From NCBI RefSeq assembly GCF_004919045.1, contig NZ_SWDW01000006.1, positions 124,001-188,000 of the forward strand: DNA of 64,000 bases. Direction: 5' to 3'. Origin of the DNA: Sinomonas albida. Its GTDB lineage: Bacteria; Actinomycetota; Actinomycetes; Actinomycetales; Micrococcaceae. This document shows positions 1 to 6,432 of the stretch, in pieces. Made by a program: the position numbers and the translations under genes. The notes under the pieces were generated by a model. That model was not told where the DNA came from. It searched no databases and was given only the letters and a program-made list of their open reading frames with translations. Position 1 is the stretch's first letter. Every line of letters begins with the position of its first letter.

Positions 1-143
1 AGGTCCGGTTGTTTCCGGATGAATTCCCACACCTTGGCAAGCGCGGGCCCCCACGCCGATCCCACCTCGTTCGGCGCCACCTCGCGCCGGACCGCGGCCA
101 GCTTCCGGGGATGAACCGTGCGGAGATGGACGGGGACCGTCAT
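1..143 (-). CDS. GyrI-like / AraC effector-binding domain protein, N-terminal part (runs off the left edge)
   Basis: Reading leftward from an ATG at 143, the frame stays open to the window edge and gives 47 residues. They begin MTVPVHLRTVHPRKLAAV and continue through VWEFIRKQP. This is the usual first strand and helix of stand-alone GyrI-like (AraC C-terminal) effector-binding domains, which bind small hydrophobic or cationic ligands. It lies 31 nt downstream of the TetR gene on the same strand, so the two are probably co-transcribed. No clear ribosome binding site is visible and most of the gene lies outside the window. The family call rests on recalled resemblance of the N-terminus only. 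Confidence 0.55.
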   Translation of the reverse strand, partial: MTVPVHLRTVHPRKLAAVRREVAPNEVGSAWGPALAKVWEFIRKQPD

Positions 144-174
144 GCACGGATTCTAGCCGCCGCGCCCCGAAGGT

Positions 175-783
175 TCACCGGCGAGGGCTGATACTCCCAC
201 GCCCCTCCTTCGGGTTGTTGGCCGCTGATGAGGTGTGCACGGCGATCAGCTTTGCCGCCATGTTCCGCGCCCGAGCCGCCGCCCCGACATCCCCTTCGAC
301 GGCCGCAATGAGGGCTCCCCGCGTGACGACCTGGAACGCACGGGCAAACTCGGCTGGGCTGTCCAGACCAGCTTCGGCGGCCACCGAAGCGAGGCGATCC
401 CGGCCACGATCCAGGAAAGCGACGACAGATTCCTTCAGTGGATCCGTCGGCTCGAGCTCCCTCAGAACTCGGAGTATTGAAGAGAGGGCCATCACGCTCG
501 GTTTCGACCACTCGTCAAAGAAGTCGAAAACGGCGAGCAGCGCCTCCGCCGAGGTCCCTCCGCCGTCGACTTTGGCCGCCTCAACCAGCATGCCGAGATT
601 CTTCAGTCCATGCTCCAAATAGGCGACGACGACCTTTTCCTTCGAGCCGAAACGCTGATAGAACGTGGACTTGCTGGCGTGCGCCTTCGCCAGGATGTCC
701 TCGACGCTGACATCCAGCAATCCATGATCGGCAAATAGAGCGAAGGCGGCGGCAAGGATCCGCTCGCTCGCGTCCTCCGGCAT
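175..783 (-). CDS. TetR/AcrR family transcriptional regulator
   Basis: A 202-residue protein starting at MPEDASERILAAAFALF. Residues about 5-50 form the TetR DNA-binding domain, with the recognition-helix signature ASKSTFYQRFGSKE. The remainder is a helical ligand-binding domain of the size usual for the family. An in-frame upstream start at 837 would add 18 residues of low-complexity character, so 783 is preferred. It heads a leftward unit with the GyrI-like gene and is divergent from the LuxR-type regulator. The ligand is unknown. Confidence 0.85.
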   Translation of the reverse strand: MPEDASERILAAAFALFADHGLLDVSVEDILAKAHASKSTFYQRFGSKEKVVVAYLEHGLKNLGMLVEAAKVDGGGTSAEALLAVFDFFDEWSKPSVMALSSILRVLRELEPTDPLKESVVAFLDRGRDRLASVAAEAGLDSPAEFARAFQVVTRGALIAAVEGDVGAAARARNMAAKLIAVHTSSAANNPKEGRGSISPRR

Positions 784-998
784 GGACGCTGTTGCGCCGG
801 TCACGAATGCACCGCGACCTTGCCCAGCGGATCGCAATCCAGCCGCCCCGGCGCTCGGGCGGATCCCGCTGAGCAGAAAGCCATCATCGACGGGGTGCCA
901 TCGTTGCCGGCCCGGGCGAGGGCACGGGAGATTTCCATTCGATGAGTGCTGGGAGCTTCATACAGACGACGCTATCGGGCATTCCTCTGAGGTTCTTC

Positions 999-1040
999 AC
1001 CCCAAGGGGTGGGGCTTTACCCCTTGCGGGAGCCTAAGGT
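999..1040 (+). promoter_or_regulatory. Overlapping inverted repeats and -10 element in front of the LuxR-type regulator
   Basis: ACCCCAAGGGGT (999-1010) is a near-perfect 12-bp palindrome. Its right half AAGGGGT also pairs with ACCCCTT at 1019-1025. A TAAGGT hexamer at 1035-1040 sits 6 nt before the GTG start, so transcription would begin at or next to the start codon (a leaderless mRNA, common in actinobacteria). The repeats occupy the -35 zone and suggest autoregulation. The sites are seen; their function is inferred. Confidence 0.4.
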
Positions 1041-1046
1041 TGGACC

Positions 1047-1694
1047 GTGAATGCGATCAGGGTGGCGTTGGTCAACGACTACGAAGTCGTGGTGCGTGGG
1101 CTTGAGGCGATGCTCAGGTCCTACAGCGACGTACTGCACGTGGTGGAGCTCGATGCGAGCAAGGATGTGGGTCAGTCCGTGGACGTCACCCTCTACGACA
1201 CCTTTGCCGCGCCCCAGGGGGACGGCGAAGAAGTCCGCCAGTTGGCCGCCAACCCGCTTTCCGGGAAGGTCGTCGTCTACACGTGGGACCTCGATCCGGC
1301 GAAAGCCTCAGCAGCCCTGGCCAACGGAGCCAGTGGGTATCTGTCCAAGGGCCTGACGGCAGGTCAACTGGCTACCGCGCTGCAGGATCTCCATCGCGGC
1401 GGCTCGGACGCGCCCGTCCTCCTCGAAGGATCAGCGAAGACGATCGGAGGGGACTGGCCCGGCCGAGAAGAGGGTCTGACCCAGCGGGAAGCTGAAGTGC
1501 TAGCCCTCATCACGCAGGGCCTCAGCAACGCAGCCATCGCCGATCGCACTGGCCTCTCCCCCAACTCGGTGAAGACCTACATCCGCAGTTGCTACCGGCG
1601 CATCGGGGTGAGCAGCCGTTCGAACGCCGTCCTGTGGGGCATCGACCATGGTTTCCGCCCCGATCGGCGGCGGCTCGCTCCGCCGGCCGAATAG
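1047..1694 (+). CDS. Orphan NarL/LuxR-type response regulator
   Basis: A 215-residue protein with a GTG start. Residues 1-120 form a receiver-like domain with candidate phospho-acceptor Asp51 (VTLYD) and the conserved Lys in YLSKG. Residues about 145-205 form the LuxR helix-turn-helix (LTQREAEVLALITQGLSN, then SVKTYIRSCYRRIG). The acidic pair that normally chelates Mg is Asn10-Asp11 rather than two acidic residues, so phosphorylation may be weak or absent. No histidine kinase lies nearby. No Shine-Dalgarno sequence is at normal spacing and a -10 element lies just upstream, which suggests leaderless translation. Confidence 0.85.
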   Translation: MNAIRVALVNDYEVVVRGLEAMLRSYSDVLHVVELDASKDVGQSVDVTLYDTFAAPQGDGEEVRQLAANPLSGKVVVYTWDLDPAKASAALANGASGYLSKGLTAGQLATALQDLHRGGSDAPVLLEGSAKTIGGDWPGREEGLTQREAEVLALITQGLSNAAIADRTGLSPNSVKTYIRSCYRRIGVSSRSNAVLWGIDHGFRPDRRRLAPPAE

Positions 1695-1740
1695 TCAGCC
1701 CCTGCGGTGGGCCTCTGGGCGAGTTGCCTTCGGGCAGCCC

Positions 1741-2850
1741 TCAGGCTCCGAGGCGCCGTCTTTGTTCTTCTTCTGAATGGGGCCTCCCGCTGGCACCTTG
1801 AGTGCTCTCGCGGACGATGAGGCGGGGCCTGAGGGTCAGGATGCGATGCTCGTGGTGAGGGTCTCGTTCCTCGTCCAGCAGGAGCTTCATCGCCTCCAGC
1901 CCCATTTGGTACCCGTCTTGGGTGACGGTGGAGATGGAGATGGCGGCCTCGGTGGTGAACTGGTTGTTGTCGTAGCCGAGGACGGCGACGTCGTCGGGGA
2001 CGCTCAGGCCTCTTGCCATGAACTCGTGGATGACTCCGGCCGCGATGCGGTCCGACGGGGAGAGGACTCCGTCCGGAACCCGGGCGGCGGGCCTTTGGAC
2101 GACTTCGGCTGCGATCCTTCGGCCCTCGTCGCTTTTGAGGCGGCGGGACGGGATGATCTCCAACGTGACGTTGCCGGCCTCCATCACGGCACGCAGGGCG
2201 CCATTCCGCCGCTCCTTGACGGCGTGGAACTCCTCGGGTCCGCCGGCAAAGAGCAGGCGCCGCCGCCCCATCTCGATGAGGTGACGCGCGGCCAAGTAGC
2301 CCCCGTACTCCTCATCAGAGAGAACGGCGCAGCAGTCCTTGCGGCCACCGTCATAGTTGACCAGCACGACCCTGCGCCCATGCCTGCGCACCCGGTCCAC
2401 GCCTTCCAGGCTCGCATTCATCGGGGCGAACAGGATTCCGGCGACCCGCGCCTCGTCGAAGATGTCCAGATAGGACTCTTGGCGGTTGAGGTCGAGGTCG
2501 CTGTTTGCCAGCAGCAGCGAGTGGCTCGCCTGGCGCGCCTGATCCTCGGCACCCCTGGCGATGTCGACGAAGAGCGAGTTGTCCAGGTCAGTCAGGACCA
2601 TCCCGACAGTAGCGCTGCTGCCGACGGCGAGGGAACGCGCGGCGCTGTTCGGGACGAAGCCGAGTTGCTCGATCGCGATGCGAACCTTCTGGAGGGAACG
2701 CTCGGAGACCTTCTCCGGCTTGTTCAGCGCGTTCGAGACCGTACCCAGTGAGACGCCAGCCAGCCGCGCGACGTCCTTCATGCTGGGGTCTCTGCCCCCG
2801 TCTGCCGTTCTCGTTGTCACGGGCTCCGTCCTCGGCGCTCTCTCGGTCAT
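1741..2850 (-). CDS. LacI-family repressor of the rhamnoside operon
   Basis: A 369-residue protein. The LacI helix-turn-helix (MKDVARLAGVSLGTVSNALN) begins about residue 24, followed by the hinge helix (NSAARSLAVG) and a periplasmic-binding-protein-like effector domain to about residue 345. The C-terminus is rich in Glu and Arg. The upstream ATG at 2850 is kept because the family often has a short N-terminal extension, but 2781 is possible. It is divergent from the sugar ABC transporter/rhamnosidase operon. Two identical TGAAGCGCTTCA palindromes in the shared control region make it the obvious local repressor. Its inducer is probably a rhamnose-containing sugar (inference). Confidence 0.9.
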   Translation of the reverse strand: MTERAPRTEPVTTRTADGGRDPSMKDVARLAGVSLGTVSNALNKPEKVSERSLQKVRIAIEQLGFVPNSAARSLAVGSSATVGMVLTDLDNSLFVDIARGAEDQARQASHSLLLANSDLDLNRQESYLDIFDEARVAGILFAPMNASLEGVDRVRRHGRRVVLVNYDGGRKDCCAVLSDEEYGGYLAARHLIEMGRRRLLFAGGPEEFHAVKERRNGALRAVMEAGNVTLEIIPSRRLKSDEGRRIAAEVVQRPAARVPDGVLSPSDRIAAGVIHEFMARGLSVPDDVAVLGYDNNQFTTEAAISISTVTQDGYQMGLEAMKLLLDEERDPHHEHRILTLRPRLIVRESTQGASGRPHSEEEQRRRLGA

Positions 2851-2921
2851 AGCCCCCCATTATCGCCCCACCCCGCGGGCGCCCTTCTGCGGGCGATGCA
2901 GGGAAGGACCAAGGGTCTCGC

Positions 2922-2933
2922 TGAAGCGCTTCA
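2922..2933. promoter_or_regulatory. LacI-type operator O1
   Basis: TGAAGCGCTTCA is a perfect 12-bp palindrome with the central CG typical of LacI-family operators. It lies 72 nt before the lacI-like start, and an identical copy stands at 3055-3066. Two identical sites about 133 bp apart could support looping. Confidence 0.75.
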
Positions 2934-3015
2934 CACAGTCGTTTCAAGCCAGACTAGGGCGCCTGCCCTGCACGGTCAACCTCGAATCGATGGATAAAAA
3001 CGATTCAAATTTCTA

Positions 3016-3045
3016 TTGACGGGGATCACAGCCTCTCCCTACTCT
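3016..3045 (+). promoter_or_regulatory. Promoter of the rhamnoside uptake operon
   Basis: TTGACG (3016-3021) is followed after 18 bp by TACTCT (3040-3045), a good sigma-70-type pair for an actinobacterium. Operator O2 starts 10 nt after the -10 box, over the expected transcription start, which is the classic position for repression. Confidence 0.6.
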
Positions 3046-3054
3046 TGATCCAGA

Positions 3055-3066
3055 TGAAGCGCTTCA
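3055..3066. promoter_or_regulatory. LacI-type operator O2
   Basis: A second perfect TGAAGCGCTTCA palindrome, identical to O1. It is placed directly downstream of the -10 box and upstream of the leader ORF of the transporter operon. Confidence 0.8.
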
Positions 3067-3097
3067 ATTCCTGTTTCAGCTCGATGGAGAGGTTCCC

Positions 3098-3193
3098 GTG
3101 AATCGATGGATCAGCGCTCCGGTGCCCACTCTGGCCGCTCCGGTGCCCACTCTGGCCGCTCCGGTGCCCACTCTGGCCGGAGCTGTGCGATGA
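3098..3193 (+). CDS. Putative 31-residue leader peptide made of three APVPTLA repeats, coupled to the permease gene
   Basis: A GTG at 3098 follows a GGAGAGG Shine-Dalgarno (3086-3092) at 5-nt spacing. It opens 31 codons: MNRWIS, three copies of APVPTLA, then GAVR. The TGA stop at 3191-3193 overlaps the permease ATG at 3190-3192 (ATGA). The repeats come from a 21-bp triplication. The same DNA can be read in the permease frame from an ATG at 3106, giving SGAHSGR repeats, but that start has poorer ribosome-site spacing. Expression is inferred from the site arrangement only. Confidence 0.4.
   Translation: MNRWISAPVPTLAAPVPTLAAPVPTLAGAVR
3115..3177 (+). repeat. Three perfect tandem copies of a 21-bp unit
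   Basis: The 21-bp unit starting CGCTCCGGTGCCC occurs three times without mismatch at 3115-3135, 3136-3156 and 3157-3177, directly before the permease start. Its length is a multiple of three, so gain or loss of units keeps the overlapping frames open. Identical copies suggest recent slippage and likely strain-to-strain variation. Confidence 0.95.
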
Positions 3194-4149
3194 GTTCGGC
3201 CCAGAGCCAGTCACTGGCCGTAGCCGAGGCGGCCGCGCCGGCCTCGGCCCTCCCCCGCAGAGCCCAAAAGTTCTCCGCGCGGCGTATCGGGGCCGTTTCA
3301 TGGTGGTTCGTAGTCCCAGCGCTCGCGTTCTATTTCTTTGTCGTCCTGTGGCCCAGCATCGAGGGCGGCGCCTATGCGTTCACCAACTGGGACGGACTTT
3401 CGGCCACCAAGGACTTCGTTGGCCTGGCCCAGTTCCAGCGCATCCTCACGGACCCCGCCGGGGTCGGAGCTGTCGTGCACACTCTGGTGATCGCCGTGGC
3501 GATCACCCTCGTGCAGAACCTGGTCGGCCTGCTCCTCGCGCTCGGCGTGCACACCAAGATCAAGAGCCGAAACATCCTCCGCGTGGCCCTGTTCACGCCG
3601 GCTGTGATCACCCCTGTCGCCACCGGCTATCTCTGGAAGTACCTGATGACGCCTGACGGGGCGATCAACCAGATCTTGGGATTCTTCGGCCTCACTTGGC
3701 TCCAGCACGACTGGCTGGGCGACTCCAACATTGCCCTCTGGTCGATCGTGGCAACCGTGGTCTGGCAGTTCGCCGGCTACTCCATGGTCATATTCCTGGC
3801 CGGCCTGCAGGGCGTCCCCGAGGACGTCCTCGAGGCCTCGACACTCGACGGAGCAGGTCCCTTCCGTCGCTTCTGGTACGTCGTGCGTCCGGAGTTGGCG
3901 CCTGCGATCACGATCAACCTCATGCTGTCGATCATCGGAGGCCTCAAACTGTTCGATCAGGTCTGGGTTATGACCTCCGGAGGCCCGGGCACTTCGACCG
4001 ACACCATGTCCACCCTGATCTACAAGAACGCCTTCCAGTTCGGCGACTTCAGCTACGGCATCGCCATGGCACTCGTCCTGACAGTCTTCGTGGCCATCCT
4101 CTCGTCGGCCCAGTACAAGCTCCTCGGCAAGCAGGGAGGCTCCAAGTGA
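3190..4149 (+). CDS. Carbohydrate ABC transporter permease (MalF/UgpA type)
   Basis: A 319-residue CUT1-type inner-membrane permease. The N-terminal transmembrane segment is WWFVVPALAFYFFVVLWPSI, with about six segments in total and the EAA loop DVLEASTLDGAGPFRRFWYV that docks to the ATPase. The start at 3190 is preferred over 3106 because GGAG lies 7 nt upstream and family members begin close to the first membrane segment. The gene overlaps the next permease by GTGA. No ATPase gene is in this operon, so it probably shares a promiscuous MsiK-like ATPase (inference from family habits). The likely substrate is rhamnose-containing oligosaccharide. Confidence 0.9.
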   Translation: MSSAQSQSLAVAEAAAPASALPRRAQKFSARRIGAVSWWFVVPALAFYFFVVLWPSIEGGAYAFTNWDGLSATKDFVGLAQFQRILTDPAGVGAVVHTLVIAVAITLVQNLVGLLLALGVHTKIKSRNILRVALFTPAVITPVATGYLWKYLMTPDGAINQILGFFGLTWLQHDWLGDSNIALWSIVATVVWQFAGYSMVIFLAGLQGVPEDVLEASTLDGAGPFRRFWYVVRPELAPAITINLMLSIIGGLKLFDQVWVMTSGGPGTSTDTMSTLIYKNAFQFGDFSYGIAMALVLTVFVAILSSAQYKLLGKQGGSK

Positions 4150-4967
4150 ACCGCTACACCTGGCGGACGTTCATCCTCGAGGCTGTCATGGTCCTCGTCG
4201 GGATCGTCTTCTTCCTCCCGGTCTACATCCTGATCAATCTGGCGCTGAAGAAGCCGGACGACGCGTCCTCTCCGCTCGCTCCCGCCACCAGCCTGACCTT
4301 CCAGAACTTCTCCGATGCCTGGAGCCAGGCGAACCTCGGCCAAGCGCTCGTGACAAGCGCCTTCGTCACGGTGTTCAGCGTCGCCATCATCGTGGCCATC
4401 TCGGCCCTCGCTGCCTACCCTCTGGCACGCGTGACCAAGCGGTGGTCCCGCTGGCTGTTCTTCATCTTCATGATCGGGCTGCTCCTGCCGTTCCAGCTCG
4501 CGCTCATCCCGCTCTACACCACCATCCGCGACCTCGGCCTCCTCGGCAATCCGGTCTCGCTCGTGCTGTACTACGCCGGGCTCCAGGTCCCTTTTTCAGT
4601 CTTCCTCTACACCGGTTTCATCCGCGCCGTCCCGCTTGACTACGAAGAGGCCGCCTCGATCGACGGCGCCGGGCCCATGCGCAGCTTCTTCTCGGTGATC
4701 TTCCCGCTCGTGCGCCCGATCACAGGCACCGTGATCATCCTGAACGTCCTGCACGTCTGGAACGACTTCCTCACCCCGCTGCTGTATCTCAGCGGCAGCA
4801 GCCAGCAGACCGTCCCTGTGGCGCTGTTCTCCTTCGTGAGCCAATACGTCTCGCAGTGGAACCTCGTGTTCGCCGGCCTCGTGATCACGATCGCCCCCAT
4901 CCTCATCGCCTACTTCGCGATGCAGAAAACCATCATCAAGGGCTTCGCCAGCGGCCTCAAAGGCTAG
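4146..4967 (+). CDS. Carbohydrate ABC transporter permease (MalG/UgpE type)
   Basis: A 273-residue partner permease with a GTG start that overlaps the previous stop (GTGA); GGGAGG at 4133-4138 serves as ribosome site. It has six hydrophobic segments and the EAA loop DYEEAASIDGAGPMRSFFSV. The C-terminus MQKTIIKGFASGLKG is typical of CUT1 MalG proteins. With the preceding permease it forms the membrane channel for the binding protein encoded just downstream. Confidence 0.92.
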   Translation: MNRYTWRTFILEAVMVLVGIVFFLPVYILINLALKKPDDASSPLAPATSLTFQNFSDAWSQANLGQALVTSAFVTVFSVAIIVAISALAAYPLARVTKRWSRWLFFIFMIGLLLPFQLALIPLYTTIRDLGLLGNPVSLVLYYAGLQVPFSVFLYTGFIRAVPLDYEEAASIDGAGPMRSFFSVIFPLVRPITGTVIILNVLHVWNDFLTPLLYLSGSSQQTVPVALFSFVSQYVSQWNLVFAGLVITIAPILIAYFAMQKTIIKGFASGLKG

Positions 4968-5061
4968 CCCGCCGCACACCAGCCCCACACCAGGGGGCCC
5001 GATACCGGGCCCCTGCCAACCCCCACGCAGCAGATGGCTGCAGTTCGAAGGAGAGCTATAC

Positions 5062-6330
5062 ATGCACAAGAAGAGCCTTCTGGCCCTCTCCGTCGCGGTT
5101 GCCGCGGCCGTGAGCCTGAGCGCCTGCGCCGGGGGCAGCAGCTCCAGCTCGGGGGACGCGAAGACCCTCACGCTCGCAGCCACCACCAACGAGAAGCCGG
5201 CCCTGGACGCCGTCGTGGCGAAATTCAAGGAGCAGAACCCAGGAGTGGACGTCAAGTACACCACCTCCGCCCTGGACCAGTATCAGACCACCACCCGCAC
5301 CCAGCTCTCCTCCGGAACGGCACCGGACGTCGTCTTCGTCTGGCCGGGAGAGGGAAATCCGATGGCGACCCAGGTCGTCGCGAAGGCGGGCTACCTCGAG
5401 GACCTCTCCAACCAGTCCTGGGCCAACAGCTTCCCGTCCGGCATCAAGCCGGTCACCCAGTACAACGGCAAGACCTACAGCGCTGCCGTGACGTTCTCCG
5501 GCATCGGCGCCGTCTACAACATGACCGCGATGAATCAAGCAGGGCTGACACCGCCGACCACCTGGAGCGGTCTGCTGCAGTTCTGCTCGCAGGCCAAGGC
5601 CAAGGGCAAGACGGCCTTCGAACTCGGGGCCCAGACCAACTGGGTCACCCAGCTGATCCCCTACTCGCTCACCCCCACGCTCGTCTACGGGCCGAACCCG
5701 AGCTTCCCCGAGGACATGTCCAACGGCAAGGCGACCTTCGCGAATTCGAAGTGGTCCGACGCGATGAACAAGTACCTCCAGATGCAGAACGCGGGGTGCT
5801 TCCAGGCCAACCCGCTCGGCACCGACTACAACGCCAGCCTCGCCGCCGTCGCCAAGGGCAACGCCCTGAGCGTGATCCAGGTGAATTCGGCGGTCGCAGC
5901 GATCAGCCAGCAGGCCACTCAGGGCACGCAGCTGAACCTGCTCCCGGTCCCGGCCACGGACAATGCCTCCGACACCCGCATGGCGGGGGCGGCCGGTTCC
6001 ACCTACGGTGTGAACGCGCATGCGAAGAACAAGGACCTCGCGATCAAGTTCATGAACTTCCTCGAGAGCCCTGACGGTATGAACCTCTACGCCCAGACCA
6101 ACAAGGCACTCCCGGCGGTCCCGAACGACAGCTTCAAGGTCGACCCAGCGTTGGCAACGCTTCAGCAGGACCAGAAGGACGGCAAGACCGACGCGTTCAT
6201 GGACCAGAACTGGCCCAACGCCCGCGTCCAGCAGACCTTGTTCCAGGTCGTCCAGGACCTTCTGGCCGGCAAAACGGACATCTCCTCGGCGCTGAAGCAG
6301 ATGGACTCCGCCTACACCCAGGGGTCGTAG
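5062..6330 (+). CDS. Extracellular sugar-binding lipoprotein of the ABC transporter
   Basis: A 422-residue family 1 solute-binding protein. It has a lipoprotein signal with lipobox LSAC (Cys22) and a Gly/Ser-rich linker. The body carries the usual motifs, such as APDVVFVWPGEG and the YNM-type hinge strand (GIGAVYNMTAMNQAGL). GAAGGAGAGC stands 5 nt or more before the ATG. It captures the sugar outside the membrane for the two upstream permeases. The rhamnosidase immediately downstream suggests rhamnosylated oligosaccharides or flavonoid glycosides as ligands. Confidence 0.93.
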   Translation: MHKKSLLALSVAVAAAVSLSACAGGSSSSSGDAKTLTLAATTNEKPALDAVVAKFKEQNPGVDVKYTTSALDQYQTTTRTQLSSGTAPDVVFVWPGEGNPMATQVVAKAGYLEDLSNQSWANSFPSGIKPVTQYNGKTYSAAVTFSGIGAVYNMTAMNQAGLTPPTTWSGLLQFCSQAKAKGKTAFELGAQTNWVTQLIPYSLTPTLVYGPNPSFPEDMSNGKATFANSKWSDAMNKYLQMQNAGCFQANPLGTDYNASLAAVAKGNALSVIQVNSAVAAISQQATQGTQLNLLPVPATDNASDTRMAGAAGSTYGVNAHAKNKDLAIKFMNFLESPDGMNLYAQTNKALPAVPNDSFKVDPALATLQQDQKDGKTDAFMDQNWPNARVQQTLFQVVQDLLAGKTDISSALKQMDSAYTQGS

Positions 6331-6432
6331 TCCCCCTTCCAGCGACTCCACCCGATCGACCCGCGGGTGGTGGCGGCCCTGACGGACGCCACCACCCGCC
6401 TCCACACCTGCAGAGCACTTGGGAAGAAGGAC

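Noticed and set aside
3115-3177. Possible CRISPR-like array
   Set aside because: Three back-to-back 21-bp copies without spacers; a simple tandem repeat.
3106-3189. N-terminal extension of the first permease with SGAHSGR repeats
   Set aside because: Ribosome-site spacing is poor at 3106, family members lack such an extension, and a better start with GGAG exists at 3190.
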